Positions 1 through 4,864 of a stretch of 5,763 nucleotides of DNA are shown piece after piece. Source of the stretch: an uncultured Kroppenstedtia sp. (GTDB taxonomy: Bacteria; Bacillota; Bacilli; Thermoactinomycetales; DSM-45169). The position numbers and the translations under genes are program-made. The stretch spans positions 1-5,763 of the forward strand of contig CAUGKZ010000130.1 in assembly GCA_959600065.1 (NCBI GenBank), written 5' to 3'. The stretch's first letter is position 1. Every line of letters starts with the position of its first letter. The notes under the pieces were generated by a model. That model saw nothing but the letters and a program-made list of their open reading frames with translations, made no database searches and was not told where the DNA came from.

Positions 1-19
1 TATGTTAATCTATTTAGGA

Positions 20-51
20 CTGGGTCATGATGACCCAGGTTTTTGTTTTTT
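20..51 (+). terminator. Intrinsic terminator of an upstream gene outside the window
   Basis: An 8-bp perfect stem, CTGGGTCA (20-27) with TGACCCAG (31-38), closes a 3-base loop and is followed by a T-rich run (GTTTTTGTTTTTT, 39-51). The T run lies only on the plus-strand 3' side, so it ends a rightward transcript whose gene lies to the left of the window. It insulates the opuA operon from upstream transcription. Confidence 0.85.
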
Positions 52-70
52 CAAAAGCGAAATGGGGTAA
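45..70 (+). promoter_or_regulatory. Weak sigma-B-like promoter candidate for the opuA operon
   Basis: GTTTTT (45-50), a 14-base spacer and GGGTAA (65-70) match the B. subtilis sigma-B consensus (GTTTAA, 13-15 bases, GGGTAT) at 4/6 and 5/6 positions. The -35 part lies inside the T run of the upstream terminator, so it may be chance. No convincing sigma-A promoter is visible in 52-111. The best alternative, TGGACA (81-86), lacks a good -10 partner. General-stress control of osmoprotectant uptake is known for other B. subtilis systems (opuE, opuD); for this operon it is inference. Confidence 0.25.
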
Positions 71-123
71 AGTGAACCTATGGACAGATCCCATCCAATC
101 AAGGCATGTACAAGGGGGAGAAG

Positions 124-1341
124 ATGAATAAAATTGAAGTGAAGGATCTAACGAAGATTTTTGGGCGCAATCCGGCCAAGGGTCTGGAGCTCGTGCGTCA
201 AGGAAAGAGTAAGGAAGAAATTCTGAAGGAAACAGGAATGACCGTCGGTGTCAACCGAGCTAGTTTTTCGGTGGATGCCGGTGAGGTATTTGTGATTATG
301 GGTTTGTCTGGCAGTGGGAAATCCACATTGGTGCGGCTTTTCAACCGGTTGATCGAACCAACGGAAGGTTCCATTCAACTGGATGGGAAAGATGTATCCC
401 AGATGAATGCCCAGGAATTGAGGCAGATTCGTCGGACCAAGATGGGGATGGTCTTCCAACGCTTTGCTTTGTTTCCTCACAAAAGCGTGCGGGAAAATGT
501 GGAATACGGTCTGGAAGTGCAGGAAATCCCCAAAGAGAAACGAAAAGAAAAGGCCTTGGAAGCATTGGGCTTGGTCGGCTTGGCAAATTATGTTGACAGC
601 CGTCCCGATCAGCTCTCCGGTGGGATGCAACAACGGGTCGGCTTAGCCCGGGCATTGGCTAACGATCCGGACATCCTGTTGATGGACGAAGCCTTCAGTG
701 CTCTAGATCCATTGATCCGTAAGGATATGCAGGATGAATTGATGGATCTTCAATCCTCCATGCAAAAAACGATTATCTTTATTACCCACGATTTGGATGA
801 AGCTCTGCGGATCGGGGATCGGATCGCTCTGATGAAGGATGGGGAAATCGTACAAATCGGCACGCCGGAGGAGATTTTGACCAGTCCGGCTACAGAGTAT
901 GTGGAAAGATTTGTGGAAGATGTGAATCTGACCAAGGTTCTGACCGCCGGGTCGATCATGAAACGCTCTGAAGCCCTTGTCCTTGGGAAGGAAGGTCCCC
1001 GTGTAGCTCTGAAACGGATGCGGGAAGGGGGAACCTCCACCGTCATGGTTGTGGGAAGGGATCGCAAATTCATGGGGATCCTTACTGCGGAAGGCGCCAA
1101 GGAAGTGGCGGAAAACGGCAAGACGATCGAAGATGTGTTGATCACAGATGTTGTGAAGGTTCATGAAGATACGCCGGTGAGTGATCTTCTGCCGGAAATG
1201 GCGGAAAAACAATTCGCTCATCCCGCCGTGGTTGTGGACCAACAGGAGAAATTGAAGGGTGTGGTGGTTCGAGGCGTGATCTTTGCCGCACTCGCTGGAA
1301 ACGGGGTGAAAACGGATGCCGATTCCCAAGGTTCCGCTTGA
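124..1341 (+). CDS. opuAA: Glycine betaine/osmoprotectant ABC transporter, ATP-binding subunit with CBS domains (OpuAA/ProV family)
   Basis: This is the cytoplasmic ATPase that powers compatible-solute import through the OpuAB permease. With the ATG at 124 it is 405 residues, close to B. subtilis OpuAA (about 418). It has the family's N-terminal helix before the P-loop (residues about 15-38). The ATPase motifs are Walker A GLSGSGKST (60-68), Q-loop Gln112, signature LSGGMQQR (164-171), Walker B with Asp188-Glu189, D-loop SALD (192-195) and switch His222. Two CBS repeats follow (about 277-330 and 337-390). In OpuA/OpuC relatives the CBS module senses ionic strength and can bind c-di-AMP; that role here is inference. 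The start was chosen because AAGGGGGAG (112-120) sits just before the ATG at 124. An in-frame ATG at 106 would add six residues but has AAGG almost touching it. It is the first gene of a three-gene operon, and its end overlaps the permease gene by 26 bases, suggesting translational coupling. Confidence 0.95.
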   Translation: MNKIEVKDLTKIFGRNPAKGLELVRQGKSKEEILKETGMTVGVNRASFSVDAGEVFVIMGLSGSGKSTLVRLFNRLIEPTEGSIQLDGKDVSQMNAQELRQIRRTKMGMVFQRFALFPHKSVRENVEYGLEVQEIPKEKRKEKALEALGLVGLANYVDSRPDQLSGGMQQRVGLARALANDPDILLMDEAFSALDPLIRKDMQDELMDLQSSMQKTIIFITHDLDEALRIGDRIALMKDGEIVQIGTPEEILTSPATEYVERFVEDVNLTKVLTAGSIMKRSEALVLGKEGPRVALKRMREGGTSTVMVVGRDRKFMGILTAEGAKEVAENGKTIEDVLITDVVKVHEDTPVSDLLPEMAEKQFAHPAVVVDQQEKLKGVVVRGVIFAALAGNGVKTDADSQGSA

Positions 1342-2155
1342 TCAGTGGGTGGATGCGCTAGTCAACTGGTTGACGGATAACTTATCTGGGCTCTTTTCCT
1401 TTATCACTAATATCGTTGAGCCGACGGTAGGTTTTTTCCAAATGATCCTCACGGTGGCACCTCCTTTGGTAACCATCGTTTTGATCAGCGCCTTGGCCCT
1501 ATGGGCAAGCCGGTGGTCGGTGGCCCTGTTCACCCTGGTGGGACTCTGCTTGGTAGAGAACCTCGGATTGTGGGATAAGAGCATAGAAACGCTGTCTCTA
1601 GTACTCACTGCATCGTTGATTTCTGTCATACTGGGAATTCCCTTAGGCATTTGGGCTGCACGCAATCAAGCGGTTCGCAACATCCTTTCTCCGGTTTTGG
1701 ACTTTATGCAGACGATGCCAGCTTTTGTTTATCTGATTCCTGCAGTTTTCTTCTTTGCTCTGGGGGCTGTACCTGGAGTGATCGCTTCGGTGATTTTTTC
1801 GATGCCGCCGACGATTCGTTTGACCACTCTTGGGATTCGCCAAGTACCGGAAGATTTGATTGAAGCTGCAGATGCATTTGGCTCCACTTCAGGGCAGAAA
1901 CTAATTAAAGTTCAACTCCCCTTGGCCCGGACCACGATTATGGCGGGGGTAAACCAGACGATCATGCTGTCACTGTCGATGGTTGTGATTGCCTCGATGA
2001 TCGGTGCTGGCGGATTGGGTGCGATTGTGTTGCAGTCGATCAGCAGGCTGGAAGTGGGTACCGGTTTTGAAGGGGGTCTGGCTATTGTCATCATCGCCAT
2101 CGTACTGGACCGGATTACCCAGAGCCTGGGCAAGGATACGCAAAAGCCCGCTTGA
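1316..2155 (+). CDS. opuAB: Glycine betaine/osmoprotectant ABC transporter, permease subunit (OpuAB/ProW family)
   Basis: This is the integral membrane subunit forming the translocation path for glycine betaine-like solutes. It has 279 residues, near the length of B. subtilis OpuAB (about 282). An amphipathic N-terminal stretch (about 8-45) precedes hydrophobic segments near 46-63, 66-85, 92-114, 134-163, 206-230 and 250-265. The cytoplasmic EAA loop that docks on the ATPase is clear at 183-202 (EAADAFG, then the LP at 201-202). The start ATG at 1316 lies inside opuAA in another frame and has GGGGTG (1303-1308) seven bases upstream. The 26-base overlap implies stoichiometric synthesis of the two subunits. 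The gene is unfused: unlike Lactococcus OpuABC, the binding protein is a separate downstream gene. Family assignment is firm; exact substrate range cannot be read from the permease. Confidence 0.95.
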   Translation: MPIPKVPLDQWVDALVNWLTDNLSGLFSFITNIVEPTVGFFQMILTVAPPLVTIVLISALALWASRWSVALFTLVGLCLVENLGLWDKSIETLSLVLTASLISVILGIPLGIWAARNQAVRNILSPVLDFMQTMPAFVYLIPAVFFFALGAVPGVIASVIFSMPPTIRLTTLGIRQVPEDLIEAADAFGSTSGQKLIKVQLPLARTTIMAGVNQTIMLSLSMVVIASMIGAGGLGAIVLQSISRLEVGTGFEGGLAIVIIAIVLDRITQSLGKDTQKPA

Positions 2156-2208
2156 GGCAGGAAATGCCCTTGATTTTGAAGAAGAAGTTATATCTGATGG
2201 AATTACCC

Positions 2209-2223
2209 CCCTCGATCAGAGGG
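2209..2223 (+). other. Short hairpin between opuAB and opuAC
   Basis: CCCTC (2209-2213) pairs with GAGGG (2219-2223) around a 5-base loop, five bases before the opuAC ribosome binding site. There is no T run, so it is not a terminator. A hairpin here could act as an mRNA-stability or processing element that lets the binding protein be made in excess, but the stem is short and could be chance. Confidence 0.25.
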
Positions 2224-2242
2224 AACCAAGGAGTGAACTGTT

Positions 2243-3100
2243 TTGAAGACCCGTTGGAAGCGTGCTTTTCTCTTCGTCTCCATGTTGGCCCTTCTGTTTA
2301 CGGTGGCTTGCGGTCAACAGAGTGGAGACGACAAAAAAAAGGTAACACTTGCTTACGTGAGTTGGGACTCGGAAGTAGCTAGTAACCATGTGATTCAAAA
2401 GGTATTGGAAGACCAAGGTTTCAAAGTGGAATTGAAACAGGTGGAAGCTGGCCCGATGTGGGCTGGAGTGGCCAGTGGCAGTGCGGATGCGATGGTCGCG
2501 GCCTGGTTGCCCATCACTCATGAGAGCTACTACAAGAAATTTAAAAACCAGGTGGAGGACTTAGGCCCCAACCTGAAAGGAACTCGTCTCGGTCTGGTAG
2601 TCCCTGATTATGTGGATGTGGATACCATCGCCGATCTGAATAAGAAAAAAGATGAATTTGACGGGAAAATCATTGGGATCGATGCCGGAGCGGGTGTGAT
2701 GGAGTCCGCTCGCAAGGCGATCAAAGACTACAATCTGGATATGGAATTGGTAGAAGGGTCCGATGCGGCGATGGTCGCCTCTCTTAAAAAAGCGATCGAC
2801 GAGAAAAAACCGATTGTGGTCACCGGATGGAGCCCTCACTGGAAATTTACCACATTTGATTTACAATACCTTGACGATCCCAAGAAGAGCTTCGGAGACA
2901 AGGAGAATATCCACACCGTTGTAGGTAAGAATCTGAAAAAGGATAACCCTGAAGCCTACAAAATCCTCGACCAATTCCATTGGGACGAAGAGGATATGGG
3001 CGAAGTGATGCTGGCGATCCAAGATGGCAAAAAGCCGGAGGAAGCCGCTGCTGACTGGGTGAAAAAGAATCCGGACAAAGTGAAAGAGTGGACGAAGTAA
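2243..3100 (+). CDS. opuAC: Glycine betaine/osmoprotectant ABC transporter, substrate-binding lipoprotein (OpuAC family)
   Basis: This extracytoplasmic, membrane-anchored receptor delivers glycine betaine-type ligands to OpuAB. The start is TTG at 2243, chosen because AAGGAG (2228-2233) lies nine bases upstream and the product then opens with a proper lipoprotein signal: basic MKTRWKR, a hydrophobic core (8-21), and FTVAC with the lipidated Cys23. The -3 residue is Thr rather than the usual Leu. The mature part is an OpuAC-type binding fold. Compared with B. subtilis OpuAC as I remember it, the two halves are in swapped order: the YVSWDSE...AAWLP half (about 34-120) comes first and the GIDAGAG...TGWSPHW half (about 143-285) second. 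The aromatic cage is nevertheless complete: Trp41, Trp88 and Trp196 correspond to B. subtilis Trp178, Trp225 and Trp72. His93 and the Gly151-Val152 backbone correspond to the carboxylate-binding His230 and Gly26-Ile27. This supports a quaternary-amine ligand. It is the last gene of the operon, separated from opuAB by 87 bases. Confidence 0.95.
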   Translation: MKTRWKRAFLFVSMLALLFTVACGQQSGDDKKKVTLAYVSWDSEVASNHVIQKVLEDQGFKVELKQVEAGPMWAGVASGSADAMVAAWLPITHESYYKKFKNQVEDLGPNLKGTRLGLVVPDYVDVDTIADLNKKKDEFDGKIIGIDAGAGVMESARKAIKDYNLDMELVEGSDAAMVASLKKAIDEKKPIVVTGWSPHWKFTTFDLQYLDDPKKSFGDKENIHTVVGKNLKKDNPEAYKILDQFHWDEEDMGEVMLAIQDGKKPEEAAADWVKKNPDKVKEWTK

Positions 3101-3111
3101 TTGACAACAAC

Positions 3112-3142
3112 AACAGCCATCCGTTCTGCGGATGGCTGTTTT
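3112..3142 (+). terminator. Intrinsic terminator of the opuA operon
   Basis: A 12-bp perfect stem pairs 3112-3123 (AACAGCCATCCG) with 3129-3140 (CGGATGGCTGTT) around a 5-base loop, ending in TTTT (3139-3142). It starts 11 bases after the opuAC stop. The T run is short, but the stem is strong and the placement is right. Confidence 0.88.
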
Positions 3143-3172
3143 ACTAACCAGGTATGGAATCCGACCAGGTGA

Positions 3173-3219
3173 CAAAAAAACGGCTCTTGCTCCTACCGGA
3201 TGGTATGGAGAAGAGCCGT
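3173..3219 (-). terminator. Long hairpin terminator of ytpI
   Basis: On the minus strand the stem begins four bases after the ytpI stop. ACGGCTCTT-CTCC-TACC pairs with GGTA-GGAG-AAGAGCCGT (17 pairs, one single-base bulge on each side, 4-base loop), followed by seven T's (complement of the A run 3174-3180). It faces the opuA terminator, so the two convergent units are separated by back-to-back terminators within about 110 bases. Confidence 0.92.
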
Positions 3220-3222
3220 GTT

Positions 3223-3516
3223 TCATGTGTCGGATTCTTTTTTGTAAAAGCGCCAGGCGCGGATGCCGTAGATCAGGTTGTAAATTCCGAGCAGACCGAT
3301 CAGGATGAGTAGAACGAGGCGAAGCCAGCCTCCGCTCAGGGAGACCCCTTGCATGAGGGCGACGGAGATGAACATGATCCCCATGTGGATATTCATCTGG
3401 GCCTGGTGTTTCAACTGATCCCACCCTTGGGTCCGCCGGCCGGCGATGCTGTGGGTAAAGGTTCGAATGGCGGTGTAGATGATGACGAGGACCAGCAGCA
3501 ATAAGAAGAATTGCAT
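3223..3516 (-). CDS. ytpI: YtpI-like small membrane protein
   Basis: The product has 97 residues and three likely membrane segments (about 2-20, 42-58 and 63-85), joined by a polar, His/Gln/Arg-containing loop (about 21-41), with a basic C-terminal tail (RAWRFYKK). Length, topology and the position near ytrI and dnaE match B. subtilis YtpI, a conserved membrane protein of unknown role. Identification rests on this resemblance and on gene order, not on a catalytic motif. The start is the ATG at 3516 (minus strand), chosen because a near-perfect AGGAGG (3525-3530) lies eight bases upstream. A longer reading from 3672 would run through a terminator hairpin and another gene. The next gene upstream is separated by that hairpin, and no clear promoter fits in between, so ytpI may depend on read-through or on a promoter inside the upstream gene. 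Confidence 0.8.
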   Translation of the reverse strand: MQFFLLLLVLVIIYTAIRTFTHSIAGRRTQGWDQLKHQAQMNIHMGIMFISVALMQGVSLSGGWLRLVLLILIGLLGIYNLIYGIRAWRFYKKESDT

Positions 3517-3540
3517 AGATAGAACCTCCTGTATGTATAC

Positions 3541-3570
3541 AAAACGCTCTCCGCCAAACGGCGGAAAGCG
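3541..3570 (-). terminator. Intrinsic terminator between the 74-residue gene and ytpI
   Basis: On the minus strand CGCTTTCCGCC (3570-3560) pairs with GGCGGAGAGCG (3555-3545): 11 pairs including one T-G wobble, 4-base loop, then TTTT (3544-3541). It lies 13 bases after the stop of the small gene. The T run is short, so termination may be partial, which would allow read-through into ytpI. Confidence 0.7.
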
Positions 3571-3583
3571 CTGGTTTGGGGCA

Positions 3584-3808
3584 TTAGTTGCAACGAGAGT
3601 CAACGGGACCCGGGGGGTGCTCGAGAGGTTGTTCAGCAAGGATGAACCAATATCCGATGGGTGTCTGTTCAACGATGACTGGCAGGTCCAATTGAGCTAA
3701 CTCCTTCTCGATGAGGTCAGCAACTTCCTTTGTCTCCGCATAAGCGGAGAATCCGCGTTTCAACTTTTCCACCTTTGCTTTAGCCATTTGTTTTCGGCTG
3801 ATGATCAT
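3584..3808 (-). CDS. Small hypothetical protein, 74 residues
   Basis: I do not recognise this family. The product is soluble with no signal or membrane segment. A very basic N-terminus (MIISRKQMAKAKVEKLKRG) leads to a probable helix rich in Glu/Lys (about 26-40), a hydrophobic strand-like part with an aromatic cluster (LPVIVEQTPIGYWFILAEQ, 42-60) and a Pro-rich tail ending in RCN. The ATG at 3808 is supported by AAAGGGGGGG (complement of 3815-3824) six bases upstream. An internal Met8 has no such site. The gene lies 55 bases after ytrI on the same strand and is followed by its own terminator. In B. subtilis this place between ytrI and ytpI is taken by nrnA, but the protein is far too short for, and shows none of the DHH motifs of, that enzyme. 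The strong ribosome binding site and terminator argue that it is a real gene. Confidence 0.72.
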   Translation of the reverse strand: MIISRKQMAKAKVEKLKRGFSAYAETKEVADLIEKELAQLDLPVIVEQTPIGYWFILAEQPLEHPPGPVDSRCN

Positions 3809-3830
3809 ATAGATCCCCCCCTTTCTTTAT

Positions 3831-3841
3831 CTATATCATAC
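3831..3841 (-). promoter_or_regulatory. Possible -10 region for the 74-residue gene
   Basis: The minus strand reads GTATGATATAG here (complement of 3831-3841). It contains TATGAT (3841-3836, 5/6 to the sigma-A -10), and also TG-A-TATAGA, similar to an extended -10. No good -35 is visible upstream. Transcription could also come simply from read-through of ytrHI, since no terminator follows ytrI. Confidence 0.3.
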
Positions 3842-3863
3842 CCTTTTTCCAGGAGTTTGGCGA

Positions 3864-4385
3864 TTACTTCCTACCGATTGACACATTTTTTTCTTTATTT
3901 TCCTTGGCGAGAATCCAGACTTTCATCTCATCGGTACCGTTGAAGACCATGTATTTCAACCGGACCTTGATATGATGGGTCTCTTTGTCTTGCTGGATCT
4001 GCAAGAGGCGGTCTTTTAACATATTATCTACAACGTCAGGGTTATCTTTCACCCAATGAATGGGTTTCCCAAGAAAGGGTTGCAGGGTTTTTTGCACTCT
4101 TTCCCGGATCCGTTCCTCGACAAATCCATTGTCCATGTCAGATGCATCCACTTCCACGGGAATTCTGCGAATAAACTGGGGGCCTGCGTGTTTGTCCAGG
4201 TCTTTACGCAGGGTGTTGATCTCCCGTGACTTTTCGTTGTTTCTGTAAATCAGGATATTGCGCTCCAGATAGAGTGCATCCAGTTTTTGACCATAGAGAA
4301 AATTCATCCCCGATGACCCGAATAGCACGCCTAACAGAAAGGCGACCACCACTCGGAGTAGCCGGAGCCTTCTTGAAGATTTCAT
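3864..4385 (-). CDS. ytrI: Sporulation membrane protein YtrI
   Basis: The product has 173 residues (B. subtilis YtrI is of similar size, about 167). A basic N-terminus (KSSRRLRLLR) is followed by one membrane anchor (about 11-31) and then a charged, probably coiled-coil stretch (about 35-66). The rest is a soluble domain with a regular mix of charged and hydrophobic residues (about 70-165) and no catalytic motif I can name. In B. subtilis ytrI is co-transcribed with ytrH from a sigma-E promoter and is needed for efficient sporulation; the biochemical role is unknown. Here the ATG at 4385 lies one base after the ytrH stop, with AAGGAG (4395-4400) nine bases upstream, inside the end of ytrH. 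This tight junction indicates translational coupling and an ytrH-ytrI operon. Identification rests on topology, length and its position next to ytrH and dnaE. Confidence 0.85.
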   Translation of the reverse strand: MKSSRRLRLLRVVVAFLLGVLFGSSGMNFLYGQKLDALYLERNILIYRNNEKSREINTLRKDLDKHAGPQFIRRIPVEVDASDMDNGFVEERIRERVQKTLQPFLGKPIHWVKDNPDVVDNMLKDRLLQIQQDKETHHIKVRLKYMVFNGTDEMKVWILAKENKEKNVSIGRK

Positions 4386-4386
4386 C

Positions 4387-4713
4387 TCAAATTTCTCCTT
4401 GAATCAACCACCGGATCAGAACGGTGCCGACATGAGCTCCGAAGAAGGCGCTCAGGATAAAGATCATTTGCTGAAAAGCCTGATGCAGTTCTCCACCGAG
4501 GATATGGACTTCAAAGGATTTGATGGTGTCAAAGGTTCCGCCGAGGGCGGCCACCAGAGCCCATATTTTCAATTGCTCTGCCAGACGGAGCATGGCATCC
4601 ATCGGGGGATCGTTGCCGAAAAAGGCGCCTACTCCTCCTAGCACCGATCCTCCCAGAACGACGCCCATGGCGATAAAATAGTTTAATATGGTAGTTGACC
4701 AAAACTCTCCCAT
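4387..4713 (-). CDS. ytrH: Sporulation membrane protein YtrH
   Basis: The product has 108 residues and is very hydrophobic, with Gly-rich membrane segments at about 10-32 and 82-104 and a weaker one at about 46-62. Its sequence and its place divergent from dnaE and directly before ytrI match B. subtilis YtrH, a mother-cell membrane protein required for normal sporulation. The start is set at the ATG at 4713, which has AAAGGCGGTG (complement of 4719-4728) just upstream. An in-frame GTG at 4752 would add 13 residues, but it falls inside the -10 element of the sigma-E promoter and would not be transcribed from it. The operon continues into ytrI after a single base. Confidence 0.88.
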   Translation of the reverse strand: MGEFWSTTILNYFIAMGVVLGGSVLGGVGAFFGNDPPMDAMLRLAEQLKIWALVAALGGTFDTIKSFEVHILGGELHQAFQQMIFILSAFFGAHVGTVLIRWLIQGEI

Positions 4714-4750
4714 CCCGACACCGCCTTTGTTCCATGGGTTCCTTGCTTTC

Positions 4751-4779
4751 ACTGTATGACAGGCTGGGCTTGTTTATGT
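4751..4779 (-). promoter_or_regulatory. Probable sigma-E promoter of the ytrH-ytrI operon
   Basis: On the minus strand, ACATAAA (complement of 4773-4779) is followed after exactly 14 bases by CATACAGT (complement of 4751-4758). The sigma-E consensus is about GHATAWT, 13-15 bases, CATACAHT. The -10 matches 7/8 (all of CATACA) and the -35 about 5/7. Start of transcription would be near 4744, giving a leader of about 30 bases before the ytrH ATG. This agrees with the known sigma-E control of ytrHI in B. subtilis and implies mother-cell expression after engulfment begins. Confidence 0.75.
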
Positions 4780-4823
4780 TTGAGGGTGGGGATGGTATGT
4801 TCGCCTCCCTTGTTGCGATGGGG

Positions 4824-4829
4824 TATAAT
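4824..4829 (+). promoter_or_regulatory. Perfect TATAAT, possible -10 of the dnaE promoter
   Basis: TATAAT is exact. At a 17-18-base spacing the -35 is poor: TTCGCC (4800-4805) matches TTGACA at only 3/6. There is no TG extension. Transcription would start near 4836, inside the purine-rich AGGGGGAG (4830-4837), which conflicts with that stretch serving as a ribosome binding site. Confidence 0.45.
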
Positions 4830-4864
4830 AGGGGGAGAAACTTTTTGTGGGCCGGGTGAAGGGA

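Noticed and set aside
2170..2196. TTGATT ... TATATC/TATCTG as an internal promoter before opuAC
   Set aside because: The spacing is only 13-15 bases, too short for sigma-A, and both hexamers are imperfect.
3147..3170. Direct repeat ACCAGGT at 3147-3153 and 3164-3170
   Set aside because: Only seven bases and two copies between terminators; expected by chance.
2861..3424. 187-residue minus-strand frame antisense to the end of opuAC
   Set aside because: It crosses two terminators, overlaps opuAC and ytpI in other frames, and its product is low in recognisable structure (Pro/His/Arg rich), typical of a shadow frame.
3525..3540. TATACA or CATACA upstream of ytpI as a -10 element
   Set aside because: The transcript would start inside the AGGAGG site, removing it, and no -35 is found at the right distance for either sigma-A or sigma-E.
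3534..3541. 8-bp palindrome TGTATACA as an operator
   Set aside because: Short, AT-rich and single-copy; nothing else supports a regulator site.
3223..3672. Long 149-residue minus-strand reading frame covering ytpI
   Set aside because: Its first 52 codons cross a terminator hairpin and the end of the 74-residue gene. The strong AGGAGG at 3525-3530 places the real start at 3516.
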